A stretch of DNA of 64,000 nt from Sinosporangium siamense. GTDB taxonomy: Bacteria; Actinomycetota; Actinomycetes; Streptosporangiales; Streptosporangiaceae. The DNA is taken from the NCBI RefSeq assembly GCF_016863435.1, contig NZ_BOOW01000001.1, positions 1-64,000 of the forward strand, in the 5' to 3' direction. A program made the translations under genes and the position numbers. This document shows positions 1-8,576 of the stretch, piece after piece. The stretch's first letter is position 1. The number at the start of each line of letters is the position of its first letter. The notes beneath the pieces are model-generated. The model made no database searches. It was not told the DNA's origin and saw only the letters and a list, made by a program, of their open reading frames with translations.

Positions 1-296
1 GGCCTGCTGGGCGGCCTTTTTGTGTTTTCGGGGTTCTGTAGTCGGTTGCGGACAGCGGGTGTCGGTTGGGTGTGGCTGATTTTCTCGGGGTTCGCGTTCG
101 GGGTTGAGGGGCCCGATTGAGGTGGGGGAATGGTTGGTCTATTTGGGGAAGGGCGCCTAGTGGGTGGCCCCTTTTTAGCTGTGGGGTTGTCTGTGGTGAC
201 TCGGGTGGAGAGTGATGGATCGCTCTATCCGTCGCCTCTTGGTGATCGGGTACTGCGTACTGCGTCGACTCGGGGAACGGGTACCTGTTGAGGCTC
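1..296. other. Intergenic flank, G/T-rich, no gene seen
   Basis: No convincing gene lies here. The plus strand is very rich in G and T. At the left edge GGCC-8 nt-GGCC is followed by TTTTTGTGTTTT and may be the end of an intrinsic terminator cut by the window. A second T run (172-176) follows a GC-rich stretch that folds only weakly. A tandem GTACTGC pair lies near 250. Confidence 0.4.
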
Positions 297-1268
297 CTAG
301 ATGGGAGTTGCGCCGATCCAGCGGTGGTAGGCGTCTACGTTGACGTTGCTGCCGCACACGATGGTGACCACGTGGCGGCTGGCGAAGCGGTCGCGGTTTT
401 CGAGGATTGCCGCGATGCCCAGTGCGGCCGAGGGTTCGACGACGAGGCCGGCATGGTCGAGGAGCATTCGCATGCCGGTGATGATCGATGCCTCCTGGAC
501 CAGTAGGGCGTCGTCGGCGACTAGGAGGAGGTCGTCCAGGACGGCTGGGATGGGGCATCGGCCGGCTACGCCGTCGGCGATGGTGTTGGTCGAGTCGGTG
601 GTGACTACGCGTCGTTGGCGCCACGAGAGTGTCATCGCCGGGGCGCCCGCTGGTTGGACGCAGATTACCTCGACTTCGGGTGCCAGGGCCTTCAGCACGG
701 GCCCGACCCCGGTGGCCAGGGCGCCGCCGCCGAGGGGGATGAGTACGGTGTCGAACGAGGGTGTGCGGTCCACCAGTTCCAGGCCGAGGGTTGCCGCGCC
801 TTCGCAGGTCTCGATGTCCAGGCTGTCTTCGACCAGCCGGATGCCGTTGTGCTGTGCGATGGCCACTGCGCGCTCGCGGGCCGTGTCGAAGTCGCCGTCT
901 ACCAGTTCGAGCTTGGCGCCTAGTGCGCGGATGCGGTCGAGTTTGGTCGCGGGGGCGGAGCGGGATGCAACGACGGTGATGTCGAGTCCCCGGTCGCGGG
1001 CGGACCAGGCGAGGGCTTGGCCGAGGTTGCCGGCGCTGGCGCACACTGCGGCTTGCGAGCCGTTGGCGGCGAGCAGGCTTGCGACCAGTTCGGTGCCGCG
1101 GCCCTTGAAGCTGCGGACCGGGTTGGCCGTTTCGAGCTTGATGCTCACCTTGCATCCGAGGCGGGGCGCCAGCGCCTCGCAAGAGTACAGCGGGGTGTCG
1201 AGGAAAATCGGGTCGATTACCTGGCGGGCTGCCCGGATCCGAGTGGTATCGAGGCGTGTTCCCTGCAT
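297..1268 (-). CDS. PLP-dependent threonine dehydratase/serine racemase-like enzyme
   Basis: A 323-residue fold-type II PLP enzyme of the threonine/serine dehydratase group. These enzymes bind PLP as a Schiff base and usually deaminate or eliminate from hydroxy-amino acids. The PLP lysine is in SFKGRG (about K55), the substrate loop is SAGNLGQ (78-84) and the phosphate-binding loop is GGGALATG (about 180-187). I chose the ATG at 1268 because homology begins at MQGTRLDTTRI; the open frame continues 30 codons upstream, but that part is arginine/proline-rich and unlike the family. It stands alone on this strand, separated from the next gene by a repeat-rich gap. The exact substrate cannot be told; threonine, serine or a diamino acid are all possible. 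Confidence 0.85.
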   Translation of the reverse strand: MQGTRLDTTRIRAARQVIDPIFLDTPLYSCEALAPRLGCKVSIKLETANPVRSFKGRGTELVASLLAANGSQAAVCASAGNLGQALAWSARDRGLDITVVASRSAPATKLDRIRALGAKLELVDGDFDTARERAVAIAQHNGIRLVEDSLDIETCEGAATLGLELVDRTPSFDTVLIPLGGGALATGVGPVLKALAPEVEVICVQPAGAPAMTLSWRQRRVVTTDSTNTIADGVAGRCPIPAVLDDLLLVADDALLVQEASIITGMRMLLDHAGLVVEPSAALGIAAILENRDRFASRHVVTIVCGSNVNVDAYHRWIGATPI

Positions 1269-1602
1269 GGCACAGCAGAGTAGTGTCGGCGGCGTTGTCC
1301 CTCGATCCCCTGGGTGAACATCGGCGACCGGTGCCCGTGCGGGGAGGTGAGTCGGCACTGGCGGAGGGGGATGCGGTGCGATCTGTCTGAACTGCTCTTC
1401 TGTCTCGATCGGCCCTCTCGACCGCCTTCCCGTCTGGACCGCACGTCACTCCGAATCGGCCCTGGATCGGCCTCTGTCTGAACAGCCGCTCCTGTCTGAC
1501 TGAGCCGTCCTGCTGCCTGGATCGGCTCCTGTCCGGATCGGCCTCTGTCTGAATCGGCCCCGAACCGCCCCTGGTTGGACCAACACCCTGTGGGGAATGG
1601 AC
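1269..1602. repeat. Intergenic gap with degenerate GGATCGGCC(T)CTGTCTG repeats
   Basis: This 334-base gap holds scattered copies of a roughly 18-base word. The 19-mer starting GGATCGGCCTCTGTCTGAA occurs exactly at 1464-1482 and 1535-1553, with weaker copies near 1407, 1490 and 1519. The spacing is irregular, so it is neither coding nor a CRISPR array. Reading frames through it are arginine/serine-rich shadows. Confidence 0.6.
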
Positions 1603-2100
1603 CTACAACGAGCGTTGGAGCAGGAGGGTGTCGATCCAGCGGTTGTGTTTGTGGCCGACGTTGGTGAGGAGGCCGGCGTGGGTGAAGCCGCAGGCTAGGT
1701 GGAGGGCGGTCGAGGTGGGGGTGCCGGTGTCGGCTATGACGGCGATCATTTGTTTGGCGTTCGCCTCGCCGGCGGCGGTGATGAGGGCTTCCAGGAGGGG
1801 GCGGCCGAGGCCTTTGCCGGTCCATTCGGGGGCCAGGTAGATGGAGTCCTCGACGGTGTGGCAGTAGGCCGGTTTGGGGCGCCAGGGGGTGGCCAGGGCG
1901 TAGCCGATGACCTCGTTGGCGTGGTGGGCCGTGAGGAATGGGAGTTGCAGGGCGGATAGGTCGTCCAGGCGTTGGCGCCATGTGGTGAGGGGGAGTGGGG
2001 TGTCGTCGAAGGTGGTGACGGTGTGGGTGACGTAGTGGGCGTAGATGTCGGCGATGGCCGGTAGGTCTTGGGGGGTGGCGGGGCGGATGTGGGCGGTCAT
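1603..2100 (-). CDS. GNAT acetyltransferase, phosphinothricin-acetyltransferase-like
   Basis: A 165-residue protein of the Pat/Bar branch of GNAT N-acetyltransferases, which acetylate small amines such as phosphinothricin or methionine sulfoximine. The start (IRPATPQDLPAIADIYAHYV) is typical of the branch, and the acetyl-CoA loop is at 94-103 (TGKGLGRPLL). The length is standard. It is transcribed divergently from the XRE-cupin regulator across about 50 bases, and its promoter (minus-strand TATAAT at 2144-2139) lies inside the inverted repeat described separately, so the regulator probably controls it. The real substrate is unknown. Confidence 0.88.
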   Translation of the reverse strand: MTAHIRPATPQDLPAIADIYAHYVTHTVTTFDDTPLPLTTWRQRLDDLSALQLPFLTAHHANEVIGYALATPWRPKPAYCHTVEDSIYLAPEWTGKGLGRPLLEALITAAGEANAKQMIAVIADTGTPTSTALHLACGFTHAGLLTNVGHKHNRWIDTLLLQRSL

Positions 2101-2114
2101 GCGCGAGCTCTGTT

Positions 2115-2149
2115 TTCTCTATAGTGAAAGTTGGTTTTATTATAGAGAA
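2115..2149. promoter_or_regulatory. Inverted repeat overlapping two divergent promoters
   Basis: TTCTCTATA (2115-2123) and TATAGAGAA (2141-2149) are perfect inverted arms 17 bases apart. A minus-strand -10 (TATAAT, 2144-2139) faces the acetyltransferase, and a plus-strand TATTAT (2138-2143) sits 7 bases before the regulator's ATG. This looks like the operator of the XRE-cupin regulator, covering both promoters. Confidence 0.6.
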
Positions 2150-2150
2150 C

Positions 2151-2720
2151 ATGGATTTGGTGGAGCTGGGACGCAGGGTGCAGAGGTTGCGGGTTGAGCG
2201 TGGGTTGACGTTGACTGAGGTGGCGAGTGCTGCTCAGGTGAGTGTGAGCATGTTGTCCTCGGTTGAGCGGGGGCGGAAGGCTCCCACGGTTGTGGTGTTG
2301 GCGCGTGTGGCCGAAGGTTTGGGGGTTCCGCTGGCGAGGTTGGTGGAGGAGTCGGATCGGGATCGTGTCATCGTGCGGCGGGCGGCGGCGCAGGATGTGG
2401 TGCAGGAGCCCGGTGGCTGGCGGCGGACGGTGTTGACGCCGGTGGTGCCGGGGGTGAATTTCGAGTGGGTGCACACGACGTTGCCGCCGGGGTGTGACGC
2501 CGGGGTTTATCCGGCTTATGCGCCGGGGTCGCATGAGTTTGTTGTGGTGGACGCGGGAGTTTTGCGGCTCTCGGTGGGGGACGAGGTTATAGATCTTGGG
2601 CCGGGGGATTCGGTCTACTTCAGCGCTGATGTGGTGCATGGCTATGCGAATCCGGGTGAGGTGCCGTGTTCCTATCATGTGGCGGCGTTGATTATGCGTC
2701 CGCGTAGGCCGCGACGGTAA
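2151..2720 (+). CDS. XRE-family regulator with C-terminal cupin domain
   Basis: A 189-residue regulator with an HTH_3 domain at residues 4-59 and a C-terminal cupin (about 110-180; GSHEFVVVDAGVLRL and GDSVYFSADVVHGY are the two cupin motifs). Such proteins sense a small ligand through the cupin and regulate catabolic or detoxification genes. I chose the ATG at 2151 over one 9 codons upstream because the HTH begins at once and because a plus-strand TATTAT ends 7 bases before it, implying a leaderless transcript. A near-perfect operator-like repeat lies immediately upstream. The next gene, a Nudix hydrolase, starts 2 bases after the stop, so the two are probably cotranscribed. Codon use is richer in T/G than in most of the window. 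Confidence 0.9.
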   Translation: MDLVELGRRVQRLRVERGLTLTEVASAAQVSVSMLSSVERGRKAPTVVVLARVAEGLGVPLARLVEESDRDRVIVRRAAAQDVVQEPGGWRRTVLTPVVPGVNFEWVHTTLPPGCDAGVYPAYAPGSHEFVVVDAGVLRLSVGDEVIDLGPGDSVYFSADVVHGYANPGEVPCSYHVAALIMRPRRPRR

Positions 2721-2722
2721 TC

Positions 2723-3184
2723 GTGCTTGTTGAGGATGATGCGGGCAATGCGCTGACCGCTTTTTATCCGGTGGGCAACGAGGTTTCCCTCACAGATGGG
2801 CCTACGCCGTTTGCGCTGGTGGCGGTGTGGTGTGAGGGGCGGCTGTTGCTGGTCTTCAATCGGCTGCGGGGCCACTGGGAGTTGCCCGGCGGCATGGTCG
2901 ATCCGGGGGAGAGTCTGCAACAGGCGGCGGTGCGGGAGTTAGAGGAGGAATCGGGACTTCATGTCGCTCCGCTTGTTTTGGTCGGTTATGCGCGATTTAT
3001 GCTTGGCGTGGAGTGCCGGGTGGAGTATGGGGGGCTTTACACCGCTACGGTGCTCAGTCCACATACGAGTTTCACCCCGAATGAGGAGATTTCCGCGATT
3101 ACTTGGTGGGATTGCGTTACCCCGCTCAAGGGGCGGGTGCACCCCATCGATGCCTATTTAGGAGCTCTCACTAGGCTGAAGTGA
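2723..3184 (+). CDS. Nudix hydrolase
   Basis: A 153-residue Nudix protein that would hydrolyse a nucleoside diphosphate linked to another group, needing a divalent metal. The Nudix box GX5EX7REUXEEXGU is complete, starting GGMVDPGESL and ending RELEEESGL. The GTG at 2723 is used, only 2 bases after the upstream stop and with no Shine-Dalgarno, so coupling to the regulator gene is likely; an alternative GTG at 2771 would remove 16 residues. The substrate is unknown; 8-oxo-dGTP or ADP-ribose type compounds are family precedents. Confidence 0.88.
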   Translation: MLVEDDAGNALTAFYPVGNEVSLTDGPTPFALVAVWCEGRLLLVFNRLRGHWELPGGMVDPGESLQQAAVRELEEESGLHVAPLVLVGYARFMLGVECRVEYGGLYTATVLSPHTSFTPNEEISAITWWDCVTPLKGRVHPIDAYLGALTRLK

Positions 3185-3228
3185 CGCAGACTTGGATGAA
3201 ATCCCCTGATCCTGGGAAGGTGCCACCT

Positions 3229-3963
3229 ATGGCAGCAATGGGCATCGATATCGGCGGATCGGGCATCAAGGGTGCCCCCGTCGATACGGTTGCAGGAAAG
3301 TTGATCAAGGATCGGTTGCGGATCCCCACTCCGGATCCGTCCGAGCCGGGGAGAGTGGCCGAGGTCGTCCGGGAAATTGTTGAGGAGTTCGCCTGGACGG
3401 GGCCGATCGGGGTGACCTTTCCGGGCGTGGTGCTCGATGGGATCGTGCGGACTGCGGCGAACATGGATAAGAGTTGGATCGGCACCGATGCCGCCGCGTT
3501 GTTCGCCGGGGTGACCGGCCAGAAGGTGACCGTGCTCAACGATGCCGACGCCGCGGGGCTCGCCGAGGTGTCGTTCGGCGCCGGGCGGGATCTGCACGGC
3601 GTGGTGCTCGTGCTGACGTTCGGGACGGGGATCGGGAGCGCTCTGTTTGTCGACGGGCACCTGGTGCCGAACACCGAGTTCGGCCATCTGCAGATCAGGG
3701 GCAAGGAGGCCGAGGCCCGGGCCTCGGCGCAAAGCCGTACGGACCATGATCTGAGCTGGGACAAGTGGGCGGAGCGGGTAGAGGAATATCTCGAGCATGT
3801 GGAGATGCTGCTATCGCCCAACCTGATCGTCATTGGGGGAGGGGTGAGCAGGAAAGCGGAGAAGTTCCTGCCGCATCTCAAGCTGCGTACACCGCTGGTG
3901 CCGGCCTCGCTGCAAAACGAGGCTGGCATCATCGGCGCGGCCTGCGTGGCCGCCGTGAGCTAG
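3229..3963 (+). CDS. ppgK: Polyphosphate glucokinase
   Basis: A 244-residue ROK-family kinase matching actinobacterial polyphosphate glucokinases, cytosolic enzymes that phosphorylate glucose using polyphosphate or ATP. The N-terminal phosphate loop is GIDIGGSGIKG (5-15). The DADAAG, LTFGTGIGSAL and EFGHLQIRG blocks of the family are present, followed by VIGGGVS. I chose the ATG at 3229 for its GGGAAGG Shine-Dalgarno 7-8 bases upstream; an upstream GTG at 3181 would overlap the Nudix stop. The length is normal. It ends in a repeat-rich gap facing a convergent gene. Confidence 0.92.
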   Translation: MAAMGIDIGGSGIKGAPVDTVAGKLIKDRLRIPTPDPSEPGRVAEVVREIVEEFAWTGPIGVTFPGVVLDGIVRTAANMDKSWIGTDAAALFAGVTGQKVTVLNDADAAGLAEVSFGAGRDLHGVVLVLTFGTGIGSALFVDGHLVPNTEFGHLQIRGKEAEARASAQSRTDHDLSWDKWAERVEEYLEHVEMLLSPNLIVIGGGVSRKAEKFLPHLKLRTPLVPASLQNEAGIIGAACVAAVS

Positions 3964-3985
3964 AGTCCGATTCGTAAGCTGGGGC

Positions 3986-4140
3986 GGGCCAGGCCAGACC
4001 GGGCCAGGCCAGACCGGGCCAGGCCACGCCGGGGCGGGGCCAGGTCAGGGGGCTAGGCCAAGCGAGGGCGAAACAGACCAGGCCGGAACAGGCCAGGCCC
4101 GAGAGCCGGGCCAGGCCCGAGAGCCGGGCCAGGCCCGCCG
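3986..4140. repeat. Two short tandem repeats based on GGCCAGGCC
   Basis: Three 15-base units beginning GGGCCAGGCC lie at 3986-4030. A related 18-base unit (GGCCAGGCCCGAGAGCCG) is repeated about 2.5 times at 4091-4140. The array fills the gap between the convergent ppgK and glycosidase genes and reads as Trp/Pro/Gly low complexity in any frame. The GC-rich self-complementary units could act as a transcription-ending structure. Confidence 0.7.
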
Positions 4141-4241
4141 AGCCTGGCGGTGGCAAGGCGCCTCCGCTTCGAGGAGCCGCCGCGGCCCCCCTCGGCCGTG
4201 TTTGATCTCCAAGAAGGCGCCCCCCTAGTGACCCGCTGCCG

Positions 4242-5708
4242 CTAGTTGGTGATGAAAAGCGCGTCCCCGACGGGGCGTTCGGCTCCGTCCGAGGGGCGGT
4301 TGACGACCTTGTGCTTGACGACGAGTGCGCTGGAGCCGCCGCCGTCGAAGTTGATCGCCTGGCGGGCGCCCAGCCACTTCATCAGTTTGGCGGCCTCGGT
4401 GAAGGACGCGCCGACGCTCACACCCGGGTTGCGGCCGTCGACGACGGCGAGGATGAGGCCGCCGGACTTGGTGACGCCGACGAGGCTGCGCGGGTGGCGG
4501 CGGAGGATCATGTTGACGGAGGCGTGCCCGTCGGCCTTGGCGGTCACGTGGACCTTGCCGTTGCGCACGAGGCCGACGCCGCCGCCGACGACGTGGGTGT
4601 CGGGGTTGAGGGGGATGGTGCGGTTGGTGCGGAGGTCGATGACCTTGGTGGGGAAGGTGACCTTCGATCCTTGGACGAGGTTCTCCTGCATCCAGCCGGC
4701 ACCGGCGCCGCTGCCGTGGAGGACGCGGCCCCCCTTGGGTACGGCACCGCCGGACGCGCGGACCGCCACAACCTGGCCGGCGGCGTCGAGGACGGCGTCG
4801 GTGCCGTTGTTCTCGGGGGTCTTGGCGCCCCACTCCGCGGTGTAGAGCACCAGTTCGTCGAACTTCGCGGCTCGGTTGACGCCATGGACCGGAGAAGTGT
4901 TGCCGTTGTCGGACGAGACGCTCATGCCCGACTTGACCTCAGTGATCTTGGCCTTCCTGCCCTGGATGACGAGAGCGCTGCGCCCGGGTACGGCTTCGCT
5001 GAGCAGGCGGCCGCCGACGACGGAGATGCCGACCGGTTCGCCGCGCAGGGCGGGTGAGGTGTGGATGTTGAAGAAACCGCCGTTGATGCCGGCGATGGCG
5101 CCGACCTGCTTGGACATGGCGGAGGTGGTTTCGCGCTTGGCGACGCTGGTGCCGAGGCTGGCGCGGTAGCCGCCGCGGAAGGTCTTGGGGTCGACGGTCA
5201 GGACGCGGATGTCCCAGGGGCCGGTGGTCTCGGCGCCGTCGTCGCCGATGTAGTCGGCCTTGGCCGCGAGGCCGGCTTCCTTCAGTTCCTTGACGACCTT
5301 GTCGGCCTTGGCGCGCTGTTTGAGGGTCCACCGGCCGACTCGGACCGCGTAGATCGTCTCAGCCGGGTAGTCGGCGACGGCGGGCCGCTCGATGGGCTCG
5401 ACGCGGGCGTCGAAGCCGGCGTCGGCGACCTCCTGGGCCTTGGCCTCGGCGGTGGCGCGCATGCCGTAGTCCCGGCCGCCGTTCTGGATGAGGGTCACGG
5501 TCCAGCCCTGGGTGGCTTTGCCGTTCCGCACCGTGAAGAGGGTGACGCCGGGGGCGACGGCGGTGCCGGTGCGGCTGGCGGCGCCGCCGATGCCGAGGGG
5601 GAAGCTTGAGGTGGGGAGTCTGACGCTCGCGGAGGACGCGGCGACCGCAGGGACAGCCGTGAAGGTGAGTACGGCTGCGGATAGGCCGGCGACAACTCGG
5701 CGCGACAT
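4242..5708 (-). CDS. Secreted phosphodiester glycosidase (NAGPA-domain) protein
   Basis: A 488-residue exported protein. Residues 1-23 form a Sec signal peptide ending AVPAVA. Residues about 60-155 carry two SPOR-like stretches (GWTVTLIQNG and IYAVRVGRW). The rest is a phosphodiester glycosidase/NAGPA domain, with GINGGFF (207-213) and NFDGGGSSALVV near the C terminus. NAGPA enzymes cleave GlcNAc-phosphodiesters; bacterial members are thought to act on cell-wall or exopolysaccharide phosphodiesters, which is inference here. It is monocistronic, downstream of a 351-base gap, and converges on ppgK. Confidence 0.88.
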   Translation of the reverse strand: MSRRVVAGLSAAVLTFTAVPAVAASSASVRLPTSSFPLGIGGAASRTGTAVAPGVTLFTVRNGKATQGWTVTLIQNGGRDYGMRATAEAKAQEVADAGFDARVEPIERPAVADYPAETIYAVRVGRWTLKQRAKADKVVKELKEAGLAAKADYIGDDGAETTGPWDIRVLTVDPKTFRGGYRASLGTSVAKRETTSAMSKQVGAIAGINGGFFNIHTSPALRGEPVGISVVGGRLLSEAVPGRSALVIQGRKAKITEVKSGMSVSSDNGNTSPVHGVNRAAKFDELVLYTAEWGAKTPENNGTDAVLDAAGQVVAVRASGGAVPKGGRVLHGSGAGAGWMQENLVQGSKVTFPTKVIDLRTNRTIPLNPDTHVVGGGVGLVRNGKVHVTAKADGHASVNMILRRHPRSLVGVTKSGGLILAVVDGRNPGVSVGASFTEAAKLMKWLGARQAINFDGGGSSALVVKHKVVNRPSDGAERPVGDALFITN

Positions 5709-6059
5709 CAGTGTTCTCCTCGGAAGTGGCAGATCTTTGAGGCACTATCGTGCCGAGATCAACCCTTCGTTGGGAGCGAAACACGCGAAAAGGAACGAGA
5801 AAGCGGCCTAATTCACACGGATTGCCGGTCCGTACAAAGATGTCCACCCCTCAAAATGCCGAAAAATGTGATCATTTCGTAATCAACTGCTGTTGATGGC
5901 GCTATTTCTGGAAAGCCCGCTGTAACGGACAGTGAGCGGATCCCGGCCCGCACTCACCCCAAAAGCAGCGCGAACAGGCCCGCAAAATGCCCGCCGCACG
6001 GCAGAGCAGACAGCCCGCCTTACCCGATGAAATGGCATTTCGCCTGGTCAAGCCATGTG
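5709..6059. other. Intergenic gap with inverted repeat ATCAAC-4-GTTGAT
   Basis: This is the upstream region of the glycosidase gene and the downstream region of the PucR gene, both on the minus strand. A perfect inverted repeat ATCAAC/GTTGAT with a 4-base loop lies at 5882-5897 in an AT-richer stretch that probably holds the promoter. GTGAG/CTCAC arms near 5932-5957 may be a weak terminator of the PucR gene. No gene is supported. Confidence 0.4.
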
Positions 6060-7670
6060 TTAACGCGTGTCGCGGCGGAAGGACTCCATGGCGAGCAGGG
6101 CAACGTGCAGTGAGACGCAGGATTCGACGTCGTCGAGGTCGGTCTCCAGGATGCGTTCAAGACGGCGAAGTCTGTCGTAGAACGCCGGTCTTGACAGATG
6201 AGCCCGCTGTGCGGCGACCGCTTTGTTGCGCCCGGCGTCGAGATAGACGCGCAGGATTCCGGTGAGGTCCCCACCCCGCTGGGCGTCGTGCGCGAGCAGG
6301 GGGCTGAGTTCGCGCTCGGCGAAGGTCTGGAGCCGCGCGTCGTCCCGCAGCAGGTGAAGCAGGCCGCGCAGCCGCAGATCGGGTAGCCGGTAGTAAGGCC
6401 TGCCGTCGGGCTGGCGCACGGCCACGTCGGCGACCTGTTCGGCTTCGAGGAAGCTTCGCCGTACATCTTTGACCGAGTCGACGACCGAGCCCGCCGCGAG
6501 CACGAACGTGGTGGGGAAGACGGCGCGCAGGCGGTCGGCGAGGGTGGTGAGGGCGGTTTCGGCGGAGCCGCGGGGTGAGAGGGGGAGCAGCACGCCGATG
6601 TGGCTGTCGTCGAGGGCGCCGACCAGCGCGGGCATGCCCGCCTCGCGGCAGGCCGCCGCCGTCGCCTCGGCGAGTTCGCCGAGCCGGGCCTGGGTGTCGA
6701 GCGCCGTGTCGCGGTCCTCGGTGAGCCGGAGCACGACGCTGATCAGCTTGCGCCCGGTGAGGGGTACGCCGAGGGCCCGCGCTCGGGCGGTCGCCTCGTC
6801 GGGGTCGGCGTAGGAGTGGGTGAGGATGCCGGCGATGATCGTGCCGTGGGCCTGCCGTTCGAGGGATTCCTGATGGCGTTCGAGCAGGCGGCCGAGGGCC
6901 AGGGTGGTGGCGGCGCGTTCGGCGAGCACGATGTCGCGGGGCGTGGGCGGCTCCAGGAAGAGCATGATCAGCCTGCCCCAGTCCTGCCCGCGGGCGCCGA
7001 CGACGGTGACGAGCCAGCCGGAGGCGGCGTCGTAGGCGGTGCGTTCGGTGGGTTTGACCGCGCGTGAGCGGCTCTCCCAGCTGCCGAGCAGCGGGCCGGG
7101 GTCGCGGCCGGCGGTCTCGCAGGCGAGCACCTGGTGGGCGAGGTTCTCCAGCAGCACGGGGCGGCCGGACAGGCGGGCGACCTGGCTCAGCACCTCGGCG
7201 GGGGAGGCGCCTTCGACCGACAACTCGGTGAACACCTCGTGGAGCTGCTCGGAGGCGCGGAGCTCCTCAAGCTGGTTGTCGATGATGCGGGCGTGCACGG
7301 ACTCGGTGATCTGCACGAACGGGGTCTCGCGCGACAGGGTGATCAGCGGGAGGCCGTGCGCCTCGGCGGCGTCGACGACGGCTGCCGGAGGGCTGCCGAC
7401 GAATTTGCGGCCGAGCTCGACGATGAGGCCGGCGGCGCCGACGGCGGCGAGCTCGGCGATGTAGCCGGCGAGTTTGGCGGGGTCGTCGGGCAGGGCGACA
7501 CCGGTGGTGAGGACGAGTTCGCCGCCGCGGAGCAGGTGGGCGATGCCCTCGACCTCACCCACGTGGACCCAGCGCACCCGGGTGTCAAGCCGGTCGGCAC
7601 CCGTGACGACGTGGGGATTTCCCCTGCGGACGGTGTCCAGGGCGAGCACGTCGGCGATGGTGGGTAACAC
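6060..7670 (-). CDS. PucR-family transcriptional regulator
   Basis: A 536-residue PucR-type regulator. The N-terminal PucR domain (about 4-125, with GGELVLTTG) is followed by a GGDEF-like central region and a C-terminal HTH_30 (about 470-525, with the RAHLSRPAFYDRLRRLERIL helix pair). PucR proteins control purine, pyrimidine and omega-amino-acid catabolism, usually as effector-sensing activators. The nearest plausible targets are the aminotransferase and mmsA at 10.2-13.0 kb, with a TetR-MFS pair lying between. The ATG is at 7670. The target assignment is inference. Confidence 0.9.
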   Translation of the reverse strand: MLPTIADVLALDTVRRGNPHVVTGADRLDTRVRWVHVGEVEGIAHLLRGGELVLTTGVALPDDPAKLAGYIAELAAVGAAGLIVELGRKFVGSPPAAVVDAAEAHGLPLITLSRETPFVQITESVHARIIDNQLEELRASEQLHEVFTELSVEGASPAEVLSQVARLSGRPVLLENLAHQVLACETAGRDPGPLLGSWESRSRAVKPTERTAYDAASGWLVTVVGARGQDWGRLIMLFLEPPTPRDIVLAERAATTLALGRLLERHQESLERQAHGTIIAGILTHSYADPDEATARARALGVPLTGRKLISVVLRLTEDRDTALDTQARLGELAEATAAACREAGMPALVGALDDSHIGVLLPLSPRGSAETALTTLADRLRAVFPTTFVLAAGSVVDSVKDVRRSFLEAEQVADVAVRQPDGRPYYRLPDLRLRGLLHLLRDDARLQTFAERELSPLLAHDAQRGGDLTGILRVYLDAGRNKAVAAQRAHLSRPAFYDRLRRLERILETDLDDVESCVSLHVALLAMESFRRDTR

Positions 7671-7763
7671 GGATCGAGACTATACGATCCCCCTGTATCC
7701 GCGAGGTATCACATATCACACAATGTCCGAATTGCTCTGGGCAGAGATTTACATCGCCCGCTG

Positions 7764-8543
7764 TCAGCCCTGTGCCTTGTCCTTGTGCGTCACACAGATG
7801 ATCGCCTGACCTGCGCACGGCCGATCCAGACGCGCGGCGAGGCCGTCCAAGATGCACTGGAGTCCGAATTCGAAGCGCACAGCGGCCGCCATCCGCGAGT
7901 CCATGCTGCCGCGCGTGCCGAGGTAGACCGCCTTCAGCGTCGGCCTGTCGGCCATCATCTGCTGAAGGAACGGCACCATCTTGTCCAGCCAGTCCTGCTC
8001 GGCGGTGTTCGAAGCGGCCATCACCTCGTCCCAGGCGGCGTCGCCCACGGTGAGACCGAGCACATAACCGGTGATCGTGCTGTTCGCCATGGAGGCGTCG
8101 ACCGGGGAGAATCCGGCCCCCAGGAAGATCGACAAGACCTGCTCGGTGAGGTCCATCGCGTGTGGGCCGATGTTGGGGCGTGTGGTCATCAGGCCGGGCG
8201 CCCAGCGGTGCCGCATGAGCGTCGTGCGCAGGTTGTAGGCGACGATCCCGGCGCGGAGCTGCCAGTCTCCCTCCTCGGGAATCTCGATCTCGCCGAGGAT
8301 CTCGTCGGTCGCGAGGTCGAGCAGGTCGGACTTGGTCGCGACGTGCCAATAGATCGAGGTCGCGCCTGCGCCCAGCTTGGCGCCGAGCCGGCGCATGCTC
8401 AGGGCGTCGATGCCCTCGTTGTCGAGGATCTCGACCGCCGCGCGCACGATCTGCTCGCGGCTAAGGTCGCCGGTGCGCTTGGGGCGTGAGCCCTTCGCGG
8501 TGTCCTTGAACCACACCGTGGTGACCTTGGGTGTCTCGGTCAC
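7764..8543 (-). CDS. TetR-family repressor with TetR_C_1-type domain
   Basis: A 259-residue regulator. The HTH is at residues 29-75 (IDALSMRRLGAKLGAGATSIYWHV), and the long C-terminal part resembles the tetracycline-repressor-like ligand domain. The GTG at 8543 has an AGGAGG Shine-Dalgarno 4-5 bases upstream, so the open frame that continues 1.7 kb further, antisense to the MFS gene, is not coding. It is divergent from the MFS exporter with only 33 bases between start codons if the exporter begins at 8577. Three phased palindromes just upstream are its likely operators, so it probably represses both itself and the exporter. Confidence 0.92.
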   Translation of the reverse strand: MTETPKVTTVWFKDTAKGSRPKRTGDLSREQIVRAAVEILDNEGIDALSMRRLGAKLGAGATSIYWHVATKSDLLDLATDEILGEIEIPEEGDWQLRAGIVAYNLRTTLMRHRWAPGLMTTRPNIGPHAMDLTEQVLSIFLGAGFSPVDASMANSTITGYVLGLTVGDAAWDEVMAASNTAEQDWLDKMVPFLQQMMADRPTLKAVYLGTRGSMDSRMAAAVRFEFGLQCILDGLAARLDRPCAGQAIICVTHKDKAQG

Positions 8544-8576
8544 AGTGCCTCCTCGTCTTTCGCCTAAGGGTAATTC

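Noticed and set aside
1404-1560. CRISPR-like repeats
   Set aside because: Repeat spacing is irregular and the sequence between copies is a degraded form of the repeat itself.
3929-4156. 75-codon minus ORF rich in LAWPG
   Set aside because: It is a translation of the tandem repeat.
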